Notes: generated from the sequence alone by a model not told the origin. Counted from the stretch's first letter, positions 8,578-17,323 are shown. The stretch: DNA of 64,000 nt from CAVYXK01 sp963772445 (GCA_963772445.1 CAVYXK010000013.1:186001-250000), one strand, 5' to 3'. Program-made: numbers and translations.

Positions 8578-10236
8578 CTCGATCGGGGGTTGCGCGACAG
8601 GACTCGTTGCGATTCGCTGCGATCTCGCACGATTCGGAGATCGGCAATGTCGGCGACTGAGGGTCTGTTCGAGGACGTGGCGGAGCCGAGCAAGGCATCT
8701 GCGCCGGCGAGCGAGGCACCGGTTCGGTTGCGGCTGGCCCAGCGTGACCAGCCCGAGTTCCAAGTGGTTGACCTGGACAGCCTGTTGCCGACGGAGCATC
8801 CGGCACGAGCGGTCTGGGCCTTCGTCGAGACGCTGGAGCTGAGCGATCTGCTGGCGGGCATCAAGGCCCGGATCGGCGAGCCAGGCCGTCCGCCGGCGGA
8901 CCCGAAGATCCTGATGGCGCTGTGGCTTTACGCCACGATCGAGGGGGTCGGCAGCGCCCGCGAGCTGGCGCGCCTATGCGAGGCCCATGTTGCCTATCGC
9001 TGGATCTGCGGCGGGGTGTCGATGAACTACCATACGCTGGCGGATTTCCGGGTCAGTCAAGTGGCGCTGCTCGACCGCTTGCTGGCGCAGGGCGTGACGG
9101 CGCTGGTTTCGGAAGGACTGGTGAACCTGCAACGGCTGGCGCAGGACGGAGTCCGCATCCGTGCCTCGGCGGGATCGAGCTCATATCGGCGGCGTTCCCG
9201 GTTGGAAGAGCTGCTGGCGGAGGCCGAGAAGCGGGTGGAGCAGTTGAAGACGGAACTGGAGGCGGACCCGGCGGCGAGCACGGCGCGACAGCGCGCGGCG
9301 CGCGAACGGGCGGCGCGGGAACAGGTCGAGCGGACCAAGGCAGCGCTGGAACGGATGCAACAACTGGAAGCGGAACGGGCGCGCCGCGAGAAGACCCATC
9401 GGAAAGACACCGCGAAGCAGAAGCCGCCACGGGCCTCGACCACCGATGCCGAGGCGAGAGTCATGAAAATGGCCGATGGCGGCTATCGGCCGGCCTATAA
9501 TGGGCAGTTCGTCAGCGACCCGCAGACCCAGCTGATCGTCGCGGTCGATCTCGACACCACCGGCTCGGACGGCGGGCTGATGGCGCCGATGCAGCAGCGC
9601 ATCGTCGAGACCTATGGGCAGACGCCGCAGCAGTATCTGGTGGATGGCGGCTTCAGCAAGCTGGACGATATCGAACGCGCCCATGCCGCCGGCATCGAAG
9701 TGTTCGCCCCGCCGTCGGACAACAAGCACAAGACCGATCCCACGGCGCCGCGCAAGAGCGACGGTCCGGGGACGGCGAAATGGCGCGAGCGGATGGCGAG
9801 CGAGGCGGGCAAGACGGTATACCGCGAGCGCGCCAAGCACGAGTGCATCAATGCCCATCTGCGCAATTGTGGGGTCGGGCGTTTGCTGGTGCGTGGCTGC
9901 CAGAAGGTCCGAGCCGTCTTGTTGTGGTTCGCTGTCGCGCACAATCTGCTGCGCGCCTTGGTGCTGCGCGACGCCGCGGCGCAGCCGATCGCGGCGCCCG
10001 CGGGGTGAAATGCGTCCGCGGCACGGCGAAGTACAACCTGGGCGGGCGGCCGGCGCGGGAGGTACTCGGCAGACGGGTGGAGCGGTCCTTCTGGCCGCGT
10101 TTCAACCGCTGTGCCGGCTCACCTCCGCCCTGCGCCCGCCGTGTCGACCCGCGCTTCGGTCACCGGCAAGTCGATTGCTTCACAGCCTCAGAACGTCAGA
10201 GATCCGGGCGGGAGGATGAAAAATTCACAGCCTCAG
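8578..10236 (+). mobile_element. IS1182-family insertion sequence (ends approximate)
   Basis: The element is defined by its single transposase gene. The ends are inferred from the flanks. The left flank at 8565-8577 is the left arm of the dispersed acctctcccgct palindrome, and the right flank at 10237 starts with the matching cgcgggagaggt arm, as if the element had landed in the middle of that palindrome. I could not find clear terminal inverted repeats at these positions. TTCACAGCCTCAG occurs twice near the right side (10178 and 10224), so the right boundary may lie at either copy. Confidence 0.4.
8647..10008 (+). CDS. IS1182-family transposase
   Basis: This 453-residue protein starts at ATG 8647. 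The N-terminal part (DLDSLLPTEHPARAVWAFVE, then RPPADPKILMALWLYA) is the helix-turn-helix-containing Tnp N-terminal domain. A long charged coiled-coil rich in R, A and E spans about residues 175-270. The DDE catalytic part follows, with GGYRPAYNGQ, DLDTTGSDGG, YLVDGGFSK and the late ERAKHECINAHLRNCG block containing the presumed catalytic Glu. No frameshift is visible, so it could be active. It separates the F420 region from the heptose cassette. Confidence 0.85.
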   Translation: MSATEGLFEDVAEPSKASAPASEAPVRLRLAQRDQPEFQVVDLDSLLPTEHPARAVWAFVETLELSDLLAGIKARIGEPGRPPADPKILMALWLYATIEGVGSARELARLCEAHVAYRWICGGVSMNYHTLADFRVSQVALLDRLLAQGVTALVSEGLVNLQRLAQDGVRIRASAGSSSYRRRSRLEELLAEAEKRVEQLKTELEADPAASTARQRAARERAAREQVERTKAALERMQQLEAERARREKTHRKDTAKQKPPRASTTDAEARVMKMADGGYRPAYNGQFVSDPQTQLIVAVDLDTTGSDGGLMAPMQQRIVETYGQTPQQYLVDGGFSKLDDIERAHAAGIEVFAPPSDNKHKTDPTAPRKSDGPGTAKWRERMASEAGKTVYRERAKHECINAHLRNCGVGRLLVRGCQKVRAVLLWFAVAHNLLRALVLRDAAAQPIAAPAG

Positions 10237-11518
10237 CGCGGGAGAGGTCGGTTCGCGAAGCGAACCGGGTGAGGGTCTCCCTCGCCGCGGCGACCTCTCC
10301 CGCGGAGCGGGAGAGGTGAACTTGCTGAACTTGCTCGAGATAATGGTCGAGCCGCTCCAGTGTTGCCGCCCAGGTGTAGCGCTGCTCGACCAGGCGGCGT
10401 CCGGCGGCGCCCAGCGCTGGATGGCGGCCATCGAGCACCTCGCCCACCAGCCGCGCCATCTCGGATGCATCGTCGGCGACCAGAAGGTCCCGGCCGGCTT
10501 CGGCGCGTACGCCCTCGAAGGACTGGCGGGAGGCGACGACCGGCCGGCCCATCGCCATCGCCTCCAGCACCTTGTTCTGCACGCCACGCGCCATGCGCAC
10601 CGGACTCACCGAGACGGCGGCGTGCGCCAGGTACGGTCGTACGTCCGGCACGAACCCGGTAACGTGCACGCCCTCGCGCTTGGCCAGGCTGAGCACGTCG
10701 GCACCCGGATTGTTGCCGACGATATGGAACTGTACGCCAAGCCAACGTCGCCGCAGCGACGGCAGCACCGCATCGGCGAACCAGATGACGGCGTCGGCAT
10801 TCGGCCAATAGTCCATATTGCCAGTGAAGACGATATGCGGCCCGTGGTCGTGATAGGGCGAGTCGAAGCAGAGGTCTGGCGAGAACCGATCGAGACCGAC
10901 GCCCATTTCGACCCAGGTAAGACGTTCGGCGGTTTCCGGCGCCAGTTCGGCGAAACGACGCGTCTCCTGCTCGGTGACCAGGAAGGTGACATCGCAAGCC
11001 GATGCGGCGCGACGCTCGTAAGCCAGCAGCGTGCGTGCCTCGCGCGCCCAGATGGCGCGCAGCGGCCAGCGCGCTTCGCGTGCGTAGAGCACGTATTTCT
11101 CGGAATCGATGTCCTGCATGTCGAGCACCATACCCGGGCGGTCGAGATGCAGGACATAGGGCGCCATCGCCGCCGAGTAGATATAGACGATATCCATATG
11201 CGCGCGCGCCAGCGTGTCGTTCACCCAGCGCTGCAGCCCGGAATGGAAGTAGTAGTCCAGCGTCAGCGGGCGGCCGGGGCGGAAGCGAGCCAGGGCCTTC
11301 AGCCTCTGACGCCGCTTATCGATGCCGAACGCCGCGACCTCGGCGCAGATCGTCTCGAGGTGTGCGACGTGCTGCCAGTCCGCCGGATCGTCGATCAGAC
11401 AGCCGAGATACACTCGGTACGACCGCGCCATATGAGTGATCAGGTTGTAGCCGCGGATCTTCTCGCCTTTGGTGAGCGGGTAGGGAATGCGATGACTGAT
11501 GAAGATCAAGTTGCGCAC
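10196..11518 (-). CDS. Glycosyltransferase family 4, PEP-CTERM-associated sugar transferase type
   Basis: It resembles the sugar transferases that accompany PEP-CTERM/exosortase systems. The N-terminus NLIFISHRIPYPLTKGEKIR is the donor-side start of a GT-B fold. The C-terminal half carries IVFTGNMDYWPN, GVHVTGFVPDVRPYLAHA and the SPVRMARGVQNKVLEAMAMG loop, where the acidic donor-binding region lies. The frame can be extended to a TTG at 11599, but those 27 codons come from a dispersed palindromic repeat, so the GTG at 11518 is preferred. The last 35 or so residues are also repeat-encoded (TRFASRTDLSRAE). It precedes the heptose genes and may transfer that sugar. Confidence 0.8.
   Translation of the reverse strand: MRNLIFISHRIPYPLTKGEKIRGYNLITHMARSYRVYLGCLIDDPADWQHVAHLETICAEVAAFGIDKRRQRLKALARFRPGRPLTLDYYFHSGLQRWVNDTLARAHMDIVYIYSAAMAPYVLHLDRPGMVLDMQDIDSEKYVLYAREARWPLRAIWAREARTLLAYERRAASACDVTFLVTEQETRRFAELAPETAERLTWVEMGVGLDRFSPDLCFDSPYHDHGPHIVFTGNMDYWPNADAVIWFADAVLPSLRRRWLGVQFHIVGNNPGADVLSLAKREGVHVTGFVPDVRPYLAHAAVSVSPVRMARGVQNKVLEAMAMGRPVVASRQSFEGVRAEAGRDLLVADDASEMARLVGEVLDGRHPALGAAGRRLVEQRYTWAATLERLDHYLEQVQQVHLSRSAGEVAAARETLTRFASRTDLSRAEAVNFSSSRPDL
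10237..10318. repeat. Dispersed palindromic repeat (family A)
   Basis: The unit consists of gcgggagaggt, ggttcgcgaagcgaacc (itself a palindrome), gggtgagggt and then a second arm gacctctcccgcggagcgggagaggt. Related copies lie at 11551-11590, 39690-39740 and 41717-41838, with a half copy at 8565-8577. The left part of this copy is read through by the end of the glycosyltransferase gene. Confidence 0.8.
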
Positions 11519-11550
11519 GTTTGGGCTTGTTCCTCGCGCAATGTCCTCCT

Positions 11551-11590
11551 CTCCCGGCACCCTCACCCGCAAAGCGGGAGAGGTGGGTGG
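11551..11590. repeat. Dispersed palindromic repeat (family A), short copy
   Basis: It reads ctctcccggcaccctcacccgcaaagcgggagaggt-like sequence in about 40 bp. It sits between hddA and the glycosyltransferase start and adds an artificial in-frame N-terminal extension to the glycosyltransferase. Confidence 0.7.
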
Positions 11591-11595
11591 GATTG

Positions 11596-12693
11596 TCAAC
11601 GCCGCGCGGGGATCGCCCAGGCTTCACTGCCACGCTCCGTGAGTTTCACCGGATACGCCTGGCCACCCGCCTCATTCAATGCCGCGATCAGCCGGTAGCG
11701 ACGCTCGGTGGGTACGACGAACATCATGAAACCACCGCCGCCGGCGCCGGAAACCTTGGCCGCCAACGCGCCGTTGCGCCGGGCCAAGGCCTCCAGCGCT
11801 TCGATATGCTCGTTGGAGATAGCCGCCGCGGTCCGCTTCTTGGCCATCCATGAGCGTTCCAGGATCGCCGCAAATCCCTCCATGTCGCCGAGCAGCACCG
11901 CATCCTTCATGGCGGCGGCGTCCTGCTTGAGCTGATGCATGGCGTCCAGCGCATCGGCCGCCCCGGCATCCAGCCGTTCGGACTGCTGGCGGATGATCCG
12001 GTCGGACAGGCGGGACTGGCCGGAGAAGCAGACCACCAGCGAGGATTCGAGCTCGTTGATCACCGCCTGGCTGAAGCGCAGCGGATTGACGATGACACGG
12101 CCGCCGGCCAGGAACTCGATGAAGTTGATGCCACCGAACGCCGCGGAGAACTGGTCCTGTTGGCCACCGGCAAGTCCTAGATCGACGCGCTCGATCTCGT
12201 GCGCGAGATGCGCCACTTCGTAGCGCCCAAGCGGAATATCGAGATACGCGCAATAGGCCTCGATCAGCGCGACCACCAAAGCCGACGATGAGCCGAGGCC
12301 CGAGCCCATGGGCGCATCGACCACCGTCGTGACAGTGATCGCCAGCGGCTGGCTGGCGTTGTAGTCGCGCACCAGCCGCTCATAAACGCCGCGATGCAGC
12401 AGAAGCCGCGAGTCCCGCACGACGGGGGCGGCGATATGGCTTTCCTCCTGGCCAACGTCGCAGGCGTCGAACACCAGGCATCCATCGTCGCGCGGCTGGA
12501 TGGAGGCGAAGGCGTAGCGGTCGATGGTCGCGTTCAGCACCGCTCCGCCGAACGTTTCAGCATAGCTCGGCAGATCGGTGCCCCCGCCGGCAAGGCCAAG
12601 CCGCAACGGCGCACGCGCACGTACCGCCTGATGACGGTGATGCGCGCCGCGGATTGCTGTTCGGCGGATGGCGTGATCGATGATTTCGTCCAT
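11596..12693 (-). CDS. hddA: D-glycero-alpha-D-manno-heptose 7-phosphate kinase (GHMP kinase)
   Basis: A GHMP-family sugar kinase of 365 residues. RAPLRLGLAGGGTDLPSY near residue 27 is the substrate-binding start. PMGSGLGSSSA at about 128-138 is the ATP-binding motif 2, and KVSGAGGGGFMMF near the end is motif 3. HddA phosphorylates C1 of D,D-heptose 7-phosphate in the route to GDP-D,D-heptose. It lies head to head with gmhA (82 bp between the chosen frames' first possible starts), so the two probably share a divergent promoter region. Assignment as heptose rather than another sugar kinase rests on the neighbours gmhA and hddC-gmhB. Confidence 0.85.
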   Translation of the reverse strand: MDEIIDHAIRRTAIRGAHHRHQAVRARAPLRLGLAGGGTDLPSYAETFGGAVLNATIDRYAFASIQPRDDGCLVFDACDVGQEESHIAAPVVRDSRLLLHRGVYERLVRDYNASQPLAITVTTVVDAPMGSGLGSSSALVVALIEAYCAYLDIPLGRYEVAHLAHEIERVDLGLAGGQQDQFSAAFGGINFIEFLAGGRVIVNPLRFSQAVINELESSLVVCFSGQSRLSDRIIRQQSERLDAGAADALDAMHQLKQDAAAMKDAVLLGDMEGFAAILERSWMAKKRTAAAISNEHIEALEALARRNGALAAKVSGAGGGGFMMFVVPTERRYRLIAALNEAGGQAYPVKLTERGSEAWAIPARR

Positions 12694-12822
12694 GGCGCGC
12701 TCGACCGCAGGATTATGCCCGCACTATAACAACCGGCCCGACATGCAACAACGATATCCGCAACCCGGCGACCGGTGCATTTCATGCTTGGCAACGAGAT
12801 GCCGCTCAGGCAAAGCTCGGGC

Positions 12823-13425
12823 ATGACCGAGGCAGACAGCCAGTACATCGACGCGTATCTGTCACGATCGGCGACCGCGATGACCGAGTTGGCGCGCGAC
12901 CGCGATGCCCAGGCGTTGCTGGCGCGCATGGCAGAGATCACCTGCCGGGCGATGCGGGCCGGGCGCAAGCTGATGATTGCCGGTAACGGAGGCAGCGCGG
13001 GTGATTCGCAGCACATCGCCGGGGAGTTCATTTCGCGCCTGATGTTCGACCATGCGCCGCTGCCAGCCATTTCGCTGACCGTCGATAGCTCGGCGATGAC
13101 TGCCACGGCCAACGATTACGGCTATCAGCACGTGTTCGAGCGGCAGGTGCTCGGGCTCGGCCAAGAAGGCGATGTTTTTCTGGGCATCTCCACCTCGGGC
13201 CGCTCGCCCAACGTGCTGCGCGCGCTCGACGCGGCCCGCGGCAAGGGGGTGGTCTGCCTCGGTTTTGCCGGGCGCTCCGGCGGGAACATGGCGGAACGCT
13301 GCGAGCTCCTGTTCCGCGCGCCGTCGGACCACACCCCGATCGTTCAGCAGCTCCACATCACCGCGGCGCACGTGTTCTGCGCGCTGATCGAGCGGGGCAT
13401 GTTCCCGGACCTCGTGCCTGCGTGA
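12823..13425 (+). CDS. gmhA: Sedoheptulose 7-phosphate isomerase (SIS domain)
   Basis: GmhA converts sedoheptulose 7-phosphate to D-glycero-D-manno-heptose 7-phosphate, the first heptose step. The SIS fold is clear: LMIAGNGGSAGDSQHIAGEF holds the phosphate loop, GISTSGRSPNVLRALD is the second phosphate-binding segment, and the late QQLHITAAHVFCALIE helix carries the catalytic His. ATG 12823 gives the usual start MTEADSQYIDAYL. Upstream in-frame starts (GTG 12775, ATG 12784, ATG 12799) exist but add a non-family extension. Its TGA overlaps the GTG of the next gene, so the two are translationally coupled. Confidence 0.88.
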   Translation: MTEADSQYIDAYLSRSATAMTELARDRDAQALLARMAEITCRAMRAGRKLMIAGNGGSAGDSQHIAGEFISRLMFDHAPLPAISLTVDSSAMTATANDYGYQHVFERQVLGLGQEGDVFLGISTSGRSPNVLRALDAARGKGVVCLGFAGRSGGNMAERCELLFRAPSDHTPIVQQLHITAAHVFCALIERGMFPDLVPA

Positions 13426-14678
13426 CCGTGCCCGCGGCGACCATCCGGCAATGCGCCATCCTGGCTGGCGGGCTCGGGACCAGGCTGGGGGCGATCACGG
13501 CGGCGACGCCGAAACCGGTGCTGGATATCGGGGGCCGGCCATTCCTGTCCTGGCTTATGCGAGAGATGCTGCGGTTCGGGGTCGAGGAGATTCTTCTGCT
13601 CACCGGGCATCTCTCTTCCGTGGTGGAGGACGCGGTGCTCGCCGCGGCGGAACGGCTGCCGCGGCGCGTCAGCGTGCGGTTTTCGGTCGAGCCGACGCCG
13701 GCCGGCACCGGCGGTGCGCTGTTCCACGCCAGGGCACTCCTGGCGGAGCGCTTCCTGCTGTGCAATGGCGACAGCCTGTTCGACTGCAATCTGGCCGAAC
13801 TGCTGCGCGATGCCGCCGGGGACGGTCCAGAGACGGTCGGGCGGATGCTGTTGCGGCGAACCGAGGATGCGTCCCGCTATGGGGTTGTGGCGCTGGATGG
13901 GGACAGAATCAGTTCGTTCCAGGCGCGGCCGGCGCCCGGCACGTCGGGGATCATCAACGCCGGGGTGTACCTGTTTGACCGGCAGGTGCTGGACCACGTG
14001 GCACCGTGCTGCTCGCTGGAGCAGGACGTGTTGCCGGCGCTGGCCGCGGCGGGCGGACTGCGCGGCACGCTGGCCGAAGGCTGGTTCATCGATATCGGGA
14101 TTCCGGCGGACTTGGAGCGGGCGCGCGAGGACCTGCCTCGCTGCCTGCGCCGCCCTGCGCTGTTTCTGGACCGCGATGGCGTGCTGAACGTGGACCACGG
14201 CCATGTCGGCACGCGCGATCGCTGGCACTGGATGCCAGGCGCACCGTACGCGGTGCGGCTGGCGACGGCGCTGGGCTGGCACGTCTTCGTGGTGACCAAC
14301 CAGTCCGGCGTGGCACGCGGGCTTTATGATGAAGCCGCGGTGCGGGAGCTGCTGGCCTGGGTGGCCGACGAGGCGCGGGGGACCGGCGGCACGGTCGATG
14401 ACGCCCGCTATTGCCCCTATCACCCGGAGGGCGTTGTCTCGGCCTATCGCCGGGTCAGCGACTGGCGCAAGCCGGCACCGGGTATGCTGCTGGACCTGAT
14501 CCGAGCCTGGGAGCTGGATCCGGAGCGATGTGTGATGGTGGGGGACGCAGCGACCGATCTTGAGGCGGCAGCGGCTGCGGGCATGCGCGGGTGCCTGTTC
14601 CCCGGGGGGAACCTGGCCGAGTTCGTCGCGCCTATTTTGGCCGGCGCATCTTCCCTTGCCGCGCCAGCGGAAGGATGA
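13422..14678 (+). CDS. Fused heptose-1-phosphate guanylyltransferase and heptose bisphosphatase
   Basis: A two-domain protein of 418 residues. Residues 1-240 are a nucleotidyltransferase (AGGLGTRLG at 15-23, then KPVLDIGGRPFLSWL and the metal site in LLCNGDSLFD), as in HddC. Residues 245-418 are a HAD phosphatase of the GmhB type (FLDRDGVLN near 250, VVTNQSGVARGL, KPAPGML, VGDAATDLEAAAAAG). GmhB removes the C7 phosphate and HddC then makes GDP-heptose, so the fusion couples consecutive steps. The start is GTG 13422, overlapping the gmhA stop (GTGA). All pathway enzymes are thus present in three adjacent genes. Confidence 0.87.
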   Translation: MTVPAATIRQCAILAGGLGTRLGAITAATPKPVLDIGGRPFLSWLMREMLRFGVEEILLLTGHLSSVVEDAVLAAAERLPRRVSVRFSVEPTPAGTGGALFHARALLAERFLLCNGDSLFDCNLAELLRDAAGDGPETVGRMLLRRTEDASRYGVVALDGDRISSFQARPAPGTSGIINAGVYLFDRQVLDHVAPCCSLEQDVLPALAAAGGLRGTLAEGWFIDIGIPADLERAREDLPRCLRRPALFLDRDGVLNVDHGHVGTRDRWHWMPGAPYAVRLATALGWHVFVVTNQSGVARGLYDEAAVRELLAWVADEARGTGGTVDDARYCPYHPEGVVSAYRRVSDWRKPAPGMLLDLIRAWELDPERCVMVGDAATDLEAAAAAGMRGCLFPGGNLAEFVAPILAGASSLAAPAEG

Positions 14679-14712
14679 GGTAATTGCGCCGCAATAGTCG
14701 GAGGAGGAACGG

Positions 14713-15102
14713 ATGGTCACCTACACCTGGGAGCACATCCACCTGCGCAGCCCGGATCCGGAGGCGACAGCGCAATGGTACGAGCGGATGCTGGGCGCTG
14801 AGGTGATCCGGACCGGGCAGCCGGATGGGGCGATGCGGATCGACCTCAATCTCAGCGGCGGGCAGAAGGTGTTCATTGCCCCGGCAAACCCGAAGCTCAC
14901 CACCGCTCCGCCACCGCAAGCGCCGTATTTCGGCCTGGAGCACATCGGGCTGACGGTGACCGATATCGACGGCGCGGTGGCGGAGCTGAAGGGGAAGGGC
15001 GTTGAGTTCACGACCGAGCCTACGACGGTCCGGCCGGGGGTGCGGATCGCGTTCATGCGCGGTCCGGAGGGCGTGTTGATCGAGCTGATCCAGCGGGGTT
15101 AG
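14713..15102 (+). CDS. VOC (glyoxalase/bleomycin-resistance) family protein
   Basis: A 129-residue single-domain protein with two beta-alpha-beta-beta-beta halves: HIHLRSPDPEATAQWYERMLG at the start and HIGLTVTDIDGAVAELKGKGVEF in the second half. It ends in the FMRGPEGVLIELIQ strand with a typical metal-ligand Glu. The substrate is unknown; members include glyoxalases, epimerases and dioxygenases. A strong ribosome site (ggaggaggaac) lies just before ATG 14713. It sits 35 bp after the heptose fusion gene and may be co-transcribed, but a link to heptose metabolism is not evident. Confidence 0.8.
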   Translation: MVTYTWEHIHLRSPDPEATAQWYERMLGAEVIRTGQPDGAMRIDLNLSGGQKVFIAPANPKLTTAPPPQAPYFGLEHIGLTVTDIDGAVAELKGKGVEFTTEPTTVRPGVRIAFMRGPEGVLIELIQRG

Positions 15103-15139
15103 GCTGGGCGGAGCAGTTGGCGCGACCCCCTCCCCCCGG

Positions 15140-15173
15140 CCCCCTCCTCGCAAGGGGAGGGGGAGTTCCTTTT
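15140..15173 (+). terminator. Probable intrinsic terminator after the VOC gene
   Basis: CCCCTCC at 15140 and GGGGAGGGGG at 15154-15163 can pair across a short loop. They are followed by agttccttttg. A similar GC-rich stem occurs near 30050-30090. Confidence 0.5.
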
Positions 15174-15174
15174 G

Positions 15175-16137
15175 TTACGTCAGGCCGCCGAGGCGCAGGC
15201 CGTCGGCGTAGCGGGCGCGGTCTTCGACGAGACGGATCGGCGAGCGTTCCAGCGCCTGGGTGACCGAGAATCGCGGTTCGAGCGCAAGCAGCCGTTCTCG
15301 CACTTTGGAAGCTTGATCGTGCCGTCCCAGATGGCCGAGGGCTGCCAGTTGCGTCTTGTAGGATGATGAGAAGCCAGGGTTCAGCGCGATCGCTCGTGAC
15401 CCGAGCTTGACTGCTGCCTCGGTACTCGCCGCGCAGGAAATGCGGCAGGGCGAGCGAGCCCTCGTAGACGAACCCGAACGGATCATCCGGCGCGAGGCTG
15501 CGCGCACGCGTAGCGCGATGGAGCGCTTCTTCATGGTGGCCGGAGTAGCTGTGCGCAAAGGCGGACGGCACCAGGCGAGCGGCAGATTGGGATTGGCAGC
15601 GATTGCTCGTTCGTGCAACTCGAGCGCTTCGTCCGGTCGCTGCTCGATGAATCCCCGCACGTGGCCGGCAAGGGTCAGGGCGCGTGCGTCGTCTGGTGCG
15701 AGATCGACCGCGGTGCTCGCCAGCTCCTGGGCGCGACGGGTGGCCTCGGCGATATCATCCGCCCAGCCCTGGCCGAGAGCGAACAGGTACCATTGGGCAA
15801 GCCACGCGAGAATGCGGGGATTGTTCGGATCGAGGCTGAGGGCACGCTCCAAATTCTCGCCGGCGGCCTGGAAGCCGGATCGATCGAGTCGGAAGAGGTG
15901 CGGAATAGAAGCGTGCAGCAGGTCATGCGCGCTGGGACTGCCGTGGAGCAACGCTGACACGCGTTCCCCCTCCCACAGCAACAGCCTCGATTCGAGCTGG
16001 GGACTGTGCCGGATGCATGCCTGGCGAGGGAATAATCGCCTGTGCGTTATATCTTGACCATACTTCTGATTGTCTGTTAAGAGATTCGAACGCCATATAG
16101 TTGTATGGACCCAAAGGCCTGGTCCAAAACAGTGCAC
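15175..16137 (-). pseudogene. TPR-repeat C-terminal fragment of a regulator or cyclase
   Basis: The recognisable part starts near 15990 and runs to the TAA at 15175. It has tetratricopeptide units such as GFQAAGENLERALSLDPNNP, DEALELHERAIAANPNLPLAW and AIALNPGFSSSYKTQLAALG. This pattern is typical of the C-terminal half of winged-helix or adenylate-cyclase proteins with TPRs; the N-terminal effector domain is missing. Two frame changes, near 15570 and near 15425, compensate each other: the middle (HHEEALHRATRARSLAPDD) is in a second frame. I take it as a truncated, decaying copy. About 165 bp without a gene separate it from the next feature. Confidence 0.6.
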
Positions 16138-16302
16138 CGGCGCAGGCTGCTCGCGTTCGCGGCTCAGGTTGGTGCTTCTACCAGCCGTTCGCCTGTTCGA
16201 CGCCGCCGCCCTGTTACAGCATTGCCTAGTCGGAGGTGAGCCATCTTCCCTCGCGACACCGAAAACGGGCCCGAGGTGCGCAGCCCTCTCGCACCGCCGC
16301 CG

Positions 16303-16932
16303 CTACTCAGGAGGCGCGGCCACGTGCATATCCGCGAGCACTGCATCGCCGTAGAGTGCGCAGGGAACCGGCTGCACTTGCGCGAGCGGCAAATCGGCGC
16401 GCAGGCGGATCGGCGCGTCCGTTTTGGTGATCCTGAGATTGATGAACAAGGGGCCGAACCAGGACTCCGGCTCCACGATCCCCTCGAAATGCTCGACATG
16501 CGTCATCAGCGGGAAGTTGGCTGGCCGACGCACCAGCAAGCCCCAACCGGGTGCCGCGCGCGCCATCAGGCCAAACTGCACCTGCAGAAACCCGCCATGT
16601 TCGCCCAGCGCGGTCAGGAAGGGCGGGCACATGCCGGCTAGTTCGGGTGGTGCCGCTTGATCCCATGCTTCCGGAAAGCCGGGGAAATGGCAGGCATCGG
16701 AGAGCGGCAGCCAGCTTTCGCCATCCTGGCTCCAGAACATGCCGGTCCCGTCATAGAGGACCCAGCAATCGATCGGGCAGAACAGCCACCAGCCAAAGGC
16801 CGTGGCGGAACAGAGGGCTTCGCAATAGCGGACAGCGCGCATTGGCAGGGTTCCGACTGCCGAGCGATCGGCGCGCTGCGGCGCCCGTGCCCCGTCGATG
16901 AAACGATAGAAGCGGACATTCGGGGGATTCAT
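16303..16932 (-). CDS. DUF6065-like protein
   Basis: A 209-residue soluble protein rich in Trp and Phe. The layout fits DUF6065-type proteins: an early YCEALCSATAFGWWLFCPIDCW block and a late APGWGLLVRRPANFP, then EGIVEPESWFGPLFINLRITK. The function of that family is not known, and my assignment rests on remembered motif order. It starts at ATG 16932 and follows a 60-residue repeat protein on the same strand by 64 bp, so the two are probably one transcript. The start reads MNPPNVRFYRFI, as in family members. Confidence 0.6.
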   Translation of the reverse strand: MNPPNVRFYRFIDGARAPQRADRSAVGTLPMRAVRYCEALCSATAFGWWLFCPIDCWVLYDGTGMFWSQDGESWLPLSDACHFPGFPEAWDQAAPPELAGMCPPFLTALGEHGGFLQVQFGLMARAAPGWGLLVRRPANFPLMTHVEHFEGIVEPESWFGPLFINLRITKTDAPIRLRADLPLAQVQPVPCALYGDAVLADMHVAAPPE

Positions 16933-16996
16933 GGATCACTCCGTACCAGGAGGGGGGCCCGCGGCGCGGATGGATGCCGGGCCGCGGGGGACGCCG

Positions 16997-17179
16997 TCAG
17001 CCAGGCACTCGCACGCCATCGCCGACGCGGATGGCCGGCAGTCGCATGCCGTCGCCGACACGGACCGCCGGCAGACGCATGCCGTCGCCGATCCGGACGG
17101 AGGGAAGTCGCATGTCGTCGCCGACACGGACGACTGGAATGCGCGTGCCAATGCTGACCCTGATTTTCGGGGTCTTCAT
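16997..17179 (-). CDS. 60-residue protein of five 11-residue tandem repeats
   Basis: After MKTPK the whole protein is five repeats: IRVSIGTRIPV, VRVGDDMRLPS, VRIGDGMRLPA, VRVGDGMRLPA and IRVGDGVRVPG. The consensus is [VI]R[VI]GDGMRLPA, with alternating hydrophobic and charged positions that suggest a short beta-solenoid or beta-hairpin stack. No family is recognised. The ATG at 17179 is preceded by gcgagg. The 33-bp DNA units are also similar, so the gene grew by tandem duplication. It has no signal peptide, Cys or membrane segment. A good promoter and a long structured leader lie upstream, which supports a real gene, with the DUF6065-like gene downstream. Confidence 0.6.
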   Translation of the reverse strand: MKTPKIRVSIGTRIPVVRVGDDMRLPSVRIGDGMRLPAVRVGDGMRLPAIRVGDGVRVPG

Positions 17180-17323
17180 CGAGGGACCTCGCTTTCTCGC
17201 TGGTGGTTGAAAGGACCGTGCAGGGCACGGTGATCCGGGCCCGATAGTATCGGGCCGGACGGGGGACAGGCTCGGCACCGCCTAGGGTTTTTGGGGCGTC
17301 GAAGCTGGTTGGGGCAGATGGCA

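Noticed and set aside
10316..11698. A 460-codon plus-strand frame opposite the glycosyltransferase
   Set aside because: It is antisense to a gene with strong GT-B motifs and has no domain signal of its own.
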